The notes under the pieces were generated by a model, which saw nothing but the letters and a program-made list of their open reading frames with translations, had not been told where the DNA came from and searched no databases. DNA of 64,000 nt from FEN-1297 sp964498065 (GTDB lineage Bacteria > Bacteroidota > Ignavibacteria > Ignavibacteriales > Ignavibacteriaceae), in NCBI GenBank assembly GCA_964498065.1, contig CAZCFZ010000013.1, positions 15,166-79,165 on the forward strand, read 5' to 3'. This document shows, piece by piece, positions 55,153 to 63,991 of this stretch. Made by a program: the position numbers and the translations under genes. Numbering within the stretch: position 1 is the first letter of the stretch; every line of letters starts with the position of its first letter.

Positions 55153-57069
55153 TTATTTATTTTTGTCCGATTGCTCTACGTTTACTCTTTCCTTACTATT
55201 TAAATTAGGTATAATTACATTATTAAAATGCGGGATCGTGATATCCCAGTTAAGTCCTGTTTTTAAATAATTTGGAAGACGAGATTTATGACATGTTGAA
55301 CATAGCGCAAGCTTTGGCTTATCTTTTATTTTTTTTGACTCAACTAAATGACAGGAAACACACAAATTATGCATCGCATCCGTATATGAAAGTGCGTAAT
55401 ACCTTTTAGAAGATCCCCCCTTAATTGCTTCAAACTTATATGTTGGATGACAATCGGTACACTTCTTAGCTGATTGCGCGCTTCTATTAACTCCAGCTTT
55501 ATGACAGTTGTCGCATTTTAAATTGGCTCCTTTAGTTGATGCATGCCAATCATGTTGAAAAAAATCCACTTGTGCATACATATTAGTATGGCATTCCCAG
55601 CACTGACTAAGTTTTTCACCCGGCAAATTAAGATGATGACATGTCTTGCAGCTATCATTGCCATTAATCAAAATTCCATGTGTTCTTATCCATTTAATAT
55701 GAGCCTGATGCGGAAATTTTACAAACTGATCATCCCTGTTACCGTTGATGTATAATGTATCAATTCCTGTAGCAGGTTTTACTTTTATATTATCAATTCC
55801 TTGGTTATGCAAATGTTTACCCGGCATTAGAAACATTCCAATTGCAAAACTTAATATAAATGCCAGAGAATGTTTGGCTGTACCAGAAATTTCCGGCGTT
55901 CCAAGCCAGGTCTTTGTTGTGAAATCAAAAGAAGGGGGAGCATAAGGAAGCGATTCTGCGTCTTTCGGCTGTATTTCCCAAACATTAAAGTTTTCTATTA
56001 CAAATAGAAAGATTAATGCAGCGGCGGATACAATTCCAAGACTTATAACAATTTCAGTCCATGCCGGTGTATAGTTATCTCCGGTCGCACCGAGCATCAC
56101 TAAGCCGCCTACATCAATTCGGTTCAGTAACATTCCGAATACCACCATAATAGAACCTGTCCATTGAATTTTAATGTTCCGGCAAAGTCTTGGAAATGAG
56201 AATAATAAACCCGGAATAACAGTCGATACCAATACTTCAATAATAAAAAGATTACTTTCCCAGCTTCCGTTAAAAATCAATCCGAATTTACCTGTCGCAA
56301 TGATATCTGTAATTTTTACTATAAAATACAATAAGAGTATCCAAGCAGTAACTTTACAGAGTTTAGCTACAAGATTTGTTTCCGGCTCACGTTTGTACAG
56401 CCAGTGAGAAACTAAACTTTCGAAAGCAACCATCATCAAACCTAAAGAGATTGCCGATATGAAAAATTGTATAGGCAAAATATTTGAATACCAGAGAGGA
56501 TATAATTTAAAAGGCATTATCAAAAACAAAGTACCCAAAGAAGATTGATGAAGCGTTGAAAGCATTATACCGAGAAGAACAAACGGAAACCTGAATTTCA
56601 TCAGAAAGTTTCTAATTTTTGCATACCTGCTGAATTTTTCCATTGGAACCGGACTGAATTCGATCAGCAATACGGTTGTATAAAGCATAACGCACCAGCC
56701 GACTTCAAACAGAGGAGAATGAGGATTCCAATAAATAATCATATGCCAGATATTCCATGGTAATCCGAGGTCTACAAACAAGCCAAAAATTACGGCAAGA
56801 TATCCGAGAAATGCGGTTAACACAGCAGGTTTAACAAGAGGTTGAAATTCATCCCGTTTCATAATATAGAAAATTGCCGTAATTACAAATCCTCCTGCGG
56901 CTAAAGCTACACCTCCCATTACATCAAAACCAATCCATAATCCCCAGGGTGTTCTATCGGTTAAATTTGTAGTTACACCTAAACCAAAAATATATCGATT
57001 CAATGCAACAGCAGCAGCAAAGCCTGTAAATAGCCATAAAATTAATTTGGCAGTTTTAACCCTATTCAT
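55153..57069 (-). CDS. NrfD/HmcC-like membrane subunit fused to a hexaheme cytochrome c
   Basis: 638 aa from ATG 57069, preceded by GAGGG; an ATG 8 codons earlier is also open. Residues 1-375 hold about ten membrane helices of the NrfD/HmcC family (GVTTNLTDRTPWGLWIGFDV, LSTLHQSSLGTLF). A further helix at about 400-415 leads to a periplasmic domain with six CxxCH motifs between about residues 474 and 594 (CKTCH, CWECH, CDNCH, CTDCH, CVSCH, CSTCH). In Hmc of Desulfovibrio these are separate proteins. The order in the operon (HdrD-like, NarI-like, ferredoxin, NrfD) follows Hmc. It would join periplasmic electrons to the quinone pool or the cytoplasm. Confidence 0.88.
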   Translation of the reverse strand: MNRVKTAKLILWLFTGFAAAVALNRYIFGLGVTTNLTDRTPWGLWIGFDVMGGVALAAGGFVITAIFYIMKRDEFQPLVKPAVLTAFLGYLAVIFGLFVDLGLPWNIWHMIIYWNPHSPLFEVGWCVMLYTTVLLIEFSPVPMEKFSRYAKIRNFLMKFRFPFVLLGIMLSTLHQSSLGTLFLIMPFKLYPLWYSNILPIQFFISAISLGLMMVAFESLVSHWLYKREPETNLVAKLCKVTAWILLLYFIVKITDIIATGKFGLIFNGSWESNLFIIEVLVSTVIPGLLFSFPRLCRNIKIQWTGSIMVVFGMLLNRIDVGGLVMLGATGDNYTPAWTEIVISLGIVSAAALIFLFVIENFNVWEIQPKDAESLPYAPPSFDFTTKTWLGTPEISGTAKHSLAFILSFAIGMFLMPGKHLHNQGIDNIKVKPATGIDTLYINGNRDDQFVKFPHQAHIKWIRTHGILINGNDSCKTCHHLNLPGEKLSQCWECHTNMYAQVDFFQHDWHASTKGANLKCDNCHKAGVNRSAQSAKKCTDCHPTYKFEAIKGGSSKRYYALSYTDAMHNLCVSCHLVESKKIKDKPKLALCSTCHKSRLPNYLKTGLNWDITIPHFNNVIIPNLNSKERVNVEQSDKNK

Positions 57070-57832
57070 CAGCAGTTCCCTCTTCTTTACCATTTTTTTT
57101 GCTCAATTCCATCCTCCGGCGGATAATCCAATTTAAGCCCAGCATTACTCCGCCCATTCCAACAAAGGCAAAAGGTACGGATTCCATTGCCGGTTTGGTT
57201 CTTTCCGGTAACGGTTTTGTTCCAAGATGAGTTTGATATGATAGAAATCCCAAGTCTATATCGGAAAGATACATAACAGAAGTTCCACCGATTTCATGTT
57301 CTCCCCAGACTTTATTTATATACTTCCCGGGATTTTCTTTTATCCTTTTATGAGCAATATTTAAAAGTTTTTTTCTATCTCCGAAAATTGTCGCTCCAGT
57401 CGGACAGGCTTCCGTACATGCAGGCTGTTTGCCGGCTTCAAGTCTATCGTAACAAAGAATGCATTTTTCAACGTGGGGAACCGTTTTATCCCAATCATAG
57501 CGCGGAATACCAAACGGACATGCCATCATACAATACCGGCAGCCTAAACATTTACCGCTGTCATAAACAACAGGGCCTAATTTAGTTTTATGCATTGCTC
57601 CGACAGGGCATACGGAAACACAAGCCGGTTCAATACAATGACGGCATTGTTTCCGTACGTAATGATTATCGGGCTTTTGTAATATTGATGTCCAGTTATC
57701 AGCCGAAAGTCCGTCATTTTTCTGCCATATTCTCGGCACATCCAAAGGAAGATCATGAGCTTCTTTACAGGCTGAAACACATTGAAGACAGCCTATACAT
57801 TTAGTTACATCGGTTAAAATTCCTACACTCAA
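57062..57832 (-). CDS. HmcB-like four-cluster ferredoxin with a C-terminal membrane helix
   Basis: 256 aa. A TTG start at 57832 is supported by GGAG 7 bp upstream and overlaps the preceding stop (TTGA). 4Fe-4S motifs: Cys12, Cys15, Cys18, Cys22 (CIGCLQCVSAC), CRHCIEPACVSVC, CLGCRYCMMAC and CILCYDRLEAG-xxx-CTEAC. A membrane helix near residues 218-236 is the only one. No Tat or Sec signal is seen, unlike DsrO. In Hmc-type complexes this subunit links the cytochrome and NrfD proteins. It overlaps the next gene by 8 bp. Confidence 0.87.
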   Translation of the reverse strand: MSVGILTDVTKCIGCLQCVSACKEAHDLPLDVPRIWQKNDGLSADNWTSILQKPDNHYVRKQCRHCIEPACVSVCPVGAMHKTKLGPVVYDSGKCLGCRYCMMACPFGIPRYDWDKTVPHVEKCILCYDRLEAGKQPACTEACPTGATIFGDRKKLLNIAHKRIKENPGKYINKVWGEHEIGGTSVMYLSDIDLGFLSYQTHLGTKPLPERTKPAMESVPFAFVGMGGVMLGLNWIIRRRMELSKKNGKEEGTADE

Positions 57833-58536
57833 ACTCGGGCTCCTTTTTTATTAAGTGTTGTACAAATTGCATCATCTGTTTCAGGCGGAAAACTCCAGGC
57901 CAATCCGCAAACAATTTGTGATAGAGGTGCAAGCACGCAATGTGCTATTTTTGAAAAAGGTATAAGTACAAATATTAATTCACCGGATAAAATATGGATA
58001 AGCATAAAGAAGTGATAATTGTACGGACTAACATTTAAATTGGCGCAAATAAATCCGGTTGCAAACGGAATGAATAATAAAATAAGCCAGAGATAATCCT
58101 GCTTTTTACTTAATGCCCTTAACGGCTTAATCACCATTCTTAAGATTAACATAGCAATTAAAAATACTATCGTACTTATTGTTAGCCAGAATGCCAAAGT
58201 GAAAGGCAGCGACGGCCATGATATTCCAACTGATTTTTTCCAAAGATCGATATGAGCAAACAAAAATATCGGTACTAAAATTAATCCGACGTGGAAAAGT
58301 ATTGAAATAACCGAATATACTTGAAAATTATTCTTAATTCTTTTAATAGGGAAAATCCATTCCCACGATCGACGGCGAATTAATTTCCACGGTATTCTTT
58401 TATCACCGGCTTTTCTCCAAGCTTTATATCCATTCCAAATATCAAGAGTAAAAATTCTTAGCAGCCCTAGAATCATTATTGCAAAACAAAGTCTAAATAG
58501 AGGGCCCTTCACAAAATCTAGAAGAGATTCCATCAT
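57829..58536 (-). CDS. NarI/HmcE-like membrane cytochrome b subunit
   Basis: 235 aa with about five helices and histidines for heme b (SILFHVGLILVPIFLFAHIDLW, YNYHFFMLIHILSG). It overlaps the HdrD-like gene (ATGATG with TGA) and the next gene (TTGA) by 4 bp, so translation is coupled. The family is NarI/DsrM/HmcE: quinol side of an Hmc-like complex. ATGs at 58536 and 58533 are both possible. Confidence 0.87.
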   Translation of the reverse strand: MMESLLDFVKGPLFRLCFAIMILGLLRIFTLDIWNGYKAWRKAGDKRIPWKLIRRRSWEWIFPIKRIKNNFQVYSVISILFHVGLILVPIFLFAHIDLWKKSVGISWPSLPFTLAFWLTISTIVFLIAMLILRMVIKPLRALSKKQDYLWLILLFIPFATGFICANLNVSPYNYHFFMLIHILSGELIFVLIPFSKIAHCVLAPLSQIVCGLAWSFPPETDDAICTTLNKKGARV

Positions 58537-60020
58537 CCTTTTCCCTCCTTTTCTGCCGAATTATCTTTATCTGCCGGCTGTTCCTCTTTCTTTTCAATTA
58601 AAGATTCATCAAAAACAATAGCCTTGTAAATCAGGTCGTGCAATCCGACTATTTGGCAATCTATTTTTTGGTCTTCAACTAACTCTCTTAACTGCTTTTT
58701 ACAATTGGCACACGGCGCTACTAAAATTTCACACCCGGATTTTCTTATTTGGTCAGCTTTTAATTTACCGCCGACTGTGGTTCTATAGGGCCTTATTTCA
58801 TCAATAGAAACGGTACCGCCGCCGCCGCCGCAGCAAATATTATTGTCGCCTATAGGAGTCATTTCTACATAGTTTTTACAAAATGATTTCAGTACTTCAC
58901 GCGGCTGGTTTATTATCCATCGATTTCTTGCAAAATTACACGGGTCGTGATATGCAACCTTCTCCGTAATAATGTCCGGATTTAATTTGAGTCTTCCTTC
59001 TTTCCAAACTTTATGGGTGTATTCCAGAATACTTACAACAGGCAAAGCGTCTTTACCGCCGCAAAATGTAGGTATAAAAGTTTTAGCCGTTCTTGAAGCA
59101 TGACCGCATTCGCCAATTAAAATATTTTTCCCCTTTAACCTTCTTGTTTCCTCATCAACTTTATTTACAACTCTTTCTAAAATTCTATCACTGTAAAACA
59201 ATCCGTAATTTATCCCGTCATAATAACCGGTACCGATTGTCCACTTATCTCCGGTAGCTCTAAATACAGCGGCAATACCCATCAGAGTTTCGGCTTCCAT
59301 AAGAAAATCACTAACTGCAGGAAAAAAAACATAATCGCTGTCTTCAACATCCAAGGGAAATTTTATTTTAACCGATTTCTCTTCAAACATATCATCTTCA
59401 AGGAATTCAAGCGTATCTGCTAAAGCCGGGACCGGAATCCCAGATGTATTTTTTGAAGCCCCTTCAAGCTGTTCCCTGGTGCTTATAACTAAAGCACGAG
59501 GTACAATTCCTATTTCGCTTAAAATATAGCGGCCAAGATGTGTAATTAATCCGTGGTCAATTCCCATAGGACATTCAAGCGCACATCTTCTGCAAGCAGT
59601 ACAATTCCAAAAACTTTGGGCCATTTCTTGAATTTTTTCATCCGTAAGATAACCGCCTCCCGAAACTTTTCCTTTTAACATTCCTCCAAGAGTAAAATGA
59701 CGTCTATAAACTTCCAATAAAAGCTCGGAACGATGACAGGGTATATCTTCAGGATCTCCTGTAGCTTGATATATTTGACATGCTACGGCGCAGCGCGAAC
59801 ATCTTGCACTCATTCTTGCAAAATGATCTAATACAAATTTATAATTGGAATGTTTAAGGATGGCGGCAAAGGCTTCTAAAAAACGGCGGGGACGATCATC
59901 TGCATTAAATTCTTCTATATTATAACGAACATTTAACTTTTGTTTTTCCAATACTTCCGGCTTTACAGAAGATTTAAAAGCCTTTGCCCTTTCTTCATCT
60001 GTTATTCGTGTAGTTTTCAT
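58533..60020 (-). CDS. HmcF/HdrD-like Fe-S protein with CCG domains
   Basis: 495 aa, cytoplasmic. The first cluster motif is Cys74, Cys77, Cys81 plus Cys95; the second is CTACRRCALEC followed by PMG. CCG motifs (YHDPCNFARN and ICCGGGGG) then APCANCKKQL complete the HdrD-like fold that binds a noncubane cluster. It is the first gene of the four-gene complex, and would exchange electrons with a cytoplasmic partner such as a disulfide or DsrC-like protein. Paralog of DsrK in this window. Confidence 0.9.
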   Translation of the reverse strand: MKTTRITDEERAKAFKSSVKPEVLEKQKLNVRYNIEEFNADDRPRRFLEAFAAILKHSNYKFVLDHFARMSARCSRCAVACQIYQATGDPEDIPCHRSELLLEVYRRHFTLGGMLKGKVSGGGYLTDEKIQEMAQSFWNCTACRRCALECPMGIDHGLITHLGRYILSEIGIVPRALVISTREQLEGASKNTSGIPVPALADTLEFLEDDMFEEKSVKIKFPLDVEDSDYVFFPAVSDFLMEAETLMGIAAVFRATGDKWTIGTGYYDGINYGLFYSDRILERVVNKVDEETRRLKGKNILIGECGHASRTAKTFIPTFCGGKDALPVVSILEYTHKVWKEGRLKLNPDIITEKVAYHDPCNFARNRWIINQPREVLKSFCKNYVEMTPIGDNNICCGGGGGTVSIDEIRPYRTTVGGKLKADQIRKSGCEILVAPCANCKKQLRELVEDQKIDCQIVGLHDLIYKAIVFDESLIEKKEEQPADKDNSAEKEGKG

Positions 60021-60676
60021 TTATTTTCCGTTTTTTCAGTACGGAAATATTTAAAAATGAATGATGAATAAACAAGTTTATAAATTTATTTGTAATCTAA
60101 ATGTTGTTCACAATCTTTTTAATTTCATTTTAATAAACTCGAGAAAAAGTTGTTTATCCGGCCTGAATAACGGATAAACACAAGCCCAAGTATCAAAGAT
60201 ACCACCGACATCATTTGAATTAATTATAGCTATCTTAATTTTATATTAAAATAATTTTAAATAGGCTGTATCTTTTTTGTTGTTATTCGCCGATTATATT
60301 TATTGTTTTCTATTTGAATTTTGAATCAACCTTATAATTAATAATTTCGTTTAATCTCTTTGGAAAAGCAGACTTTACACTTAAAAAAAGAATTTTATAT
60401 TATCACACATTTGTTGGCTTTTGTAAAAACGTATAAGTATTCCCGCCTTTTATATACGTTCTGTTGAAATTATCACACTATTTTAGCATTGTATTTTTAA
60501 ATTACGTAGAGTCCGGCATATCTACAGAGCCCGACAACTTTCGCTTGTAAAAGAAAGGTTTATTTTAGTTTATAACTAATTATTAGTCATTGAATCTAAG
60601 TGATATAAAATAATAACTTAACAATTATTTAGAAAAAATTTTTTATAAGGATAGAATAAAGTGAAAGGATCTAGTT
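60021..60676. other. Divergent intergenic region, no gene
   Basis: 656 bp between the Hmc-like operon (minus) and the cupin pseudogene (plus). It is AT-rich, without a convincing ORF. A 7-bp inverted repeat ACGTATA / TATACGT occurs near 60430-60461. It must hold the promoter of the Hmc-like operon, but no clear -35/-10 pair was found. Confidence 0.5.
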
Positions 60677-60950
60677 ATGGAAGTAAAAAGTATCGGGACG
60701 CTGCCTTCAAATAAAGGACCGGAAGATTGGTTTACAGGAACGGTAATAATCAATCCATTATTTCAAATAAAAGCTCCGGCAAGAGTAGTATGCGCAAACG
60801 TAATGTTTGAACCTGGTGCAAGAACTGCATGGCGCTTCTCCCGAAATAGCAATATCACACATAGCCATACAAGAACAGCTTGATGGCAAAGCAGTTGACT
60901 GGTTGGAAAAAGTATCGGATGAACAATATTCAAAACTTATAAGTAAATAA
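60677..60950 (+). pseudogene. Cupin-domain protein, internally deleted and frameshifted
   Basis: The first about 52 codons read as the start of a cupin protein (SNKGPEDWFTGTVIINPLF, CANVMFEPGARTAW). The frame then stops at a TGA (60883). In another frame downstream, SHIAIQEQLDGKAVDWLEK and SDEQYSKL continue to a TAA at 60950, the usual end of the same protein. The metal-binding core between is missing, so the product cannot fold as a cupin. The probable parent is a small cupin of about 130 aa. An AAAGGA site lies before the ATG. Confidence 0.75.
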
Positions 60951-61077
60951 ATATATTAAACAAGAACTTATGATCTTTTTCCGTTATTAATTATTTTCAT
61001 ATGTTTTACAAATATTTAATTGATACTTTTTAAAAATGATAAATATATTTTTCCCTAATCAGAGTTAAGATAAAGTA

Positions 61078-61809
61078 ATGGCAAGAATATTTAATACCGG
61101 ATCAGCAGACGGGCTTGGGCAACTATCGGCCAAATTGCTGGTAGAAAACGGGCATAACGTTGTATTGCATGCGCGTAATTCAGATCGTGGACGTGATGCA
61201 CTGAAAAAAATTCCCGCAGCAGATAATGTATTAACAGGAGATCTTTCAAGCATCGAAGAGACAATTAAGCTTGCAGATCAAGTTAATGCATTGGGTGCCT
61301 TTGATGCCGTGATTCATAATGCTGGAGTTTACCGGGCTTCGGCAAATGAAATTTTCAGTGTAAATACCTTAGCGCCTTATATTCTTACGTGCCTGATACA
61401 AAAACCGAAACGGTTAATCTATCTTTCTTCAGGAATGCATTTACACGGACAATCAAGGTTAGAAATTTTCAAAAATGATATCGACCGTATAACTTATTCC
61501 GACTCAAAACTTCATAATCTTATGCTAAGCAAAGCTGTAGCGCGATTATGGCCGGATGTGTATTCCAATGCAGTTGATCCCGGCTGGGTTCCTACAAAAA
61601 TGGGTGGTTCTGGTGCACCGGATAATCTGCAAAAAGGATATGAAACTCAGGTGTGGCTTGCAGTTAGCAATGATGAAAAAGCATTAGTTACAGGCAAGTA
61701 TTTTTATCACCAAAAAGAAAAACGCTATAATCACGAAGCTGACGATATCGCACTTCAGGATAAGTTTTTAGACCTATGTAAAGAGATTACAGGTGTTTCA
61801 TTTACTTAA
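61078..61809 (+). CDS. Short-chain dehydrogenase/reductase
   Basis: 243 aa. The NAD(P) motif is TGSADGLG (7-14), NNAG is present as IHNAGVY (80-85), and the catalytic residues are Ser117/118, Tyr140 and Lys144 (YSDSK). The length fits classical SDR. The DPGWVPTKMGG loop is usual. Substrate unknown. It is isolated, 127 bp after the cupin pseudogene; the two may have been a small accessory pair. Confidence 0.85.
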   Translation: MARIFNTGSADGLGQLSAKLLVENGHNVVLHARNSDRGRDALKKIPAADNVLTGDLSSIEETIKLADQVNALGAFDAVIHNAGVYRASANEIFSVNTLAPYILTCLIQKPKRLIYLSSGMHLHGQSRLEIFKNDIDRITYSDSKLHNLMLSKAVARLWPDVYSNAVDPGWVPTKMGGSGAPDNLQKGYETQVWLAVSNDEKALVTGKYFYHQKEKRYNHEADDIALQDKFLDLCKEITGVSFT

Positions 61810-61989
61810 ACAGGAATTATATCTGCTAATGAAATCAACATGGATTATTGAAAAAGTAATTTGCAATGAATTGCTATACTGTTTTGCAATTTAAATTTAC
61901 AATCTACCTGACATAGGCTGCTTAAAATAATAGCTGTAACTTTTAAATTTGAATTAAACATTAATAATATTAAAATATACAAAACTTCA

Positions 61990-62272
61990 TAAGGTAAAAA
62001 TATATTAATCTCCGGCAGCCGCCGGACTTCACCATTGAGCAATACTTTCCTTACATATTTTCTTCTATTGTGCAACTTTAACTCTTTTTCTCTTTTCATT
62101 GCTTCAGCTCTTGTTGCAAATTCTTCATAATGAATTAATTCCCATGACACATATCGTTTAGTTGATTTTGATAGTCCATCATTATGTTGTTTAAACCTTA
62201 GTTTAAGATTATTGGTATGACCAATATATATTCGATCATTAGTTGGGGAGTAAATGCATAAGTGTAATACAT
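61990..62272 (-). pseudogene. GIY-YIG nuclease element, copy 1, frameshifted
   Basis: From an ATG at 62272 the frame begins MYYTY; after a one-base deletion the expected YSPTNDRIYIGHTNNLKLRF continues in another frame and then RYVSWELIHYEEFATRAEAMKREKEL runs on to about 62000. This is a UvrC-like GIY-YIG domain of the stand-alone kind. Beyond the conserved part the frame runs into unrelated sequence, so the C-terminus is uncertain. A similar copy is at 63733-63957; the nucleotide match covers about 62073-62284 against 63757-63969. Confidence 0.7.
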
Positions 62273-62275
62273 ATT

Positions 62276-62308
62276 AAATAAAAAGCCCATCAATTATTAT
62301 TGATGGGC
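62276..62308 (-). terminator. Rho-independent terminator for the T9SS gene
   Basis: A 10-bp perfect stem GCCCATCAAT (62285-62294) / ATTGATGGGC (62299-62308) with loop TATT. On the minus strand it is followed by TTTTTATTTA. It lies 40 bp after the stop of the 62349-63209 gene. Confidence 0.8.
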
Positions 62309-62348
62309 AGCATATTGACCAAAATAATTTATTCTGAATGATGGCAGA

Positions 62349-63209
62349 CTATTTCATTAGCACCAGTTTCTTAATTTGCACGAAATTCCCTGCCTGCATT
62401 CTGTAAAAATAAACTCCGTTTGAAAACTTCGCAGCATTCCATGTTACATTATAAGTTCCTGCGGATTTTTCTTCATTAACTAAAGTTGAAATTTCTTTTC
62501 CGAGAATATCGTAAACCTTTAAACTCACAAATTGCCTGCTGCTTATTGAATACTGAATTTTTGTACTCGGGTTAAAAGGATTCGGATAATTCTGGGATAA
62601 ATAATAATCAAATTTAGCACTTGAAGGATCTTTTACATCTACAGTATTGGTTAATGTTAAATCATCGATATAGAAAGCCGAGCCAAGGTGCGGAAACCCG
62701 CTCTTTGAATTTATCATTGAAAAAGTAATTTTTATTAGATTGGGCATTAAAGTATTATTCGAATAATAAAATTCTATATCGAAAGGAATAAAATTTGGGC
62801 TATGGGTTAATAACGTAGGTGCTACTCCAACGATTGTCGTATCTGTGGCGGAAATATTATATAAAAATATAGATATATAAATATTATCATTTGTATCTGC
62901 TGCCGTAAATTTATAATAGCCTGTTAAATATTTATATTTTTCCGTAATTGTAAAACCTTTACCGTCTGACCCGGCATATAACATTCCGCTGAAAACCAAA
63001 CCGTATTTTTCCATAGTAGTATTTGCCAGTGAAAAGCTTCCGTTTTTACAATCTGTTGATTTGGATATAAGTATGCTGCCTGTAGAATTATTTGTTTTCC
63101 ACCCGTTGGGCTCGGTACCGTTCCAATCTTCGAAGCCCCCATTAATTATTTGAGCAAATGTACCGGTAAAATTTAAAAACAAAAAAAGAAGCAAAAATAA
63201 TAACTTCAT
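62349..63209 (-). CDS. T9SS-secreted protein, carbohydrate-binding-like
   Basis: 286 aa with a signal peptide (residues 1-19). The N-terminal domain begins INGGFEDWNGTEPNGWKTNN, the opening of many bacterial beta-sandwich or carbohydrate-binding modules (PCMD-like). The last 80 residues are the T9SS sorting domain with NYPNPFNP, DILGKEISTLV and NGVYFYRMQAG. No enzymatic domain is seen. It is followed by a strong terminator. Probably an exported surface protein of unknown ligand. Confidence 0.82.
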   Translation of the reverse strand: MKLLFLLLFLFLNFTGTFAQIINGGFEDWNGTEPNGWKTNNSTGSILISKSTDCKNGSFSLANTTMEKYGLVFSGMLYAGSDGKGFTITEKYKYLTGYYKFTAADTNDNIYISIFLYNISATDTTIVGVAPTLLTHSPNFIPFDIEFYYSNNTLMPNLIKITFSMINSKSGFPHLGSAFYIDDLTLTNTVDVKDPSSAKFDYYLSQNYPNPFNPSTKIQYSISSRQFVSLKVYDILGKEISTLVNEEKSAGTYNVTWNAAKFSNGVYFYRMQAGNFVQIKKLVLMK

Positions 63210-63732
63210 TATTTTCTCCTAATTTATTTTTTGATTGTATTAAATATTCCGGAAAAATTTAATTATAAATTTTTATATGCTGATGTTCTTCGCATTCTAA
63301 AAGGATGAATAAGGATGCAAAATTAAATAATTATATTGAGGTAAAACCCGGTCAATTATTTCTTAGTTTCATCTCTTAAACCCTTTTAATGCCGAGTAGT
63401 TAAATTATTTTGAAGAAGATTTTCAAACAAGAAAAGAGGACTGTAATTTCGCTTTTATTAACATATTATATTTTTATTTTTTTGTCAATTAAATTTGTTA
63501 AAAAAAATTAATATGAATATTTAATATCAAATCGTTATTAAGAAATTATGAAAAAATAATTTGTTAAAAGTCATTTGTAGAATAGAATTATTTGAAATTT
63601 TAAATTATAAAAGATTTGGTTTGAATAACCATTCTCTTTTGCAATGCGAGTCGTTCGTCAACTGACAGATCTTCCGAAGGAATCACTTGGTAAGAACCTG
63701 CAACTTTATTGTTATTTCTTTCTCACCAACTC
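63210..63732. other. Non-coding interval with a possible gene remnant
   Basis: 523 bp. The first 370 bp are AT-rich with nothing recognised. On the minus strand about 63608-63729 reads as an open stretch ending with SEDLSVDERLALQKRM and a stop; it has no start and may be the end of a decayed gene next to the GIY-YIG copy. Confidence 0.35.
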
Positions 63733-63957
63733 TCATACAAATGCACAACCTCTGTTTGACTTTAACTCTTTCTCTATTTTCATTGCTTCGGATCGTGTTG
63801 CAAATTCTTCATAATGAATTAATTCCCATGGTACATATCGTTTAGTTGATTTTGATAACCCATCATTATGTTGTTGAAACCTTAGTTTAAGATTACTGGT
63901 ATGACCAACATATATTTGATCATAAGTTGGGGAGTATAATACATAAGTTTAGTACAT
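63733..63957 (-). pseudogene. GIY-YIG nuclease element, copy 2, nonsense and truncated
   Basis: ATG at 63957 is followed at the third codon by TAA. The rest is an intact GIY-YIG frame (TYVLYSPTYDQIYVGHTS, RYVPWELIHYEEFATRSEAM), which ends early at TGA 63733 after KSNRGCAFV. The product would lack the C-terminal part. Nearly the same as copy 1 at 62073-62284. Confidence 0.75.
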
Positions 63958-63964
63958 ATTAAAT

Positions 63965-63991
63965 AAAAATCCGACTTGTGTCGGATTTTTT
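63965..63991. terminator. Bidirectional rho-independent terminator
   Basis: Stem ATCCGAC (63969-63975) / GTCGGAT (63980-63986), loop TTGT, with a run of A before and a run of T after, so it can act on both strands. It borders GIY-YIG copy 2, as the other terminator borders copy 1. Confidence 0.7.

Noticed and set aside
60430..60461. Inverted repeat ACGTATA / TATACGT as an operator
   Set aside because: Only 7 bp arms in an AT-rich region with an uneven spacer; too weak to call.
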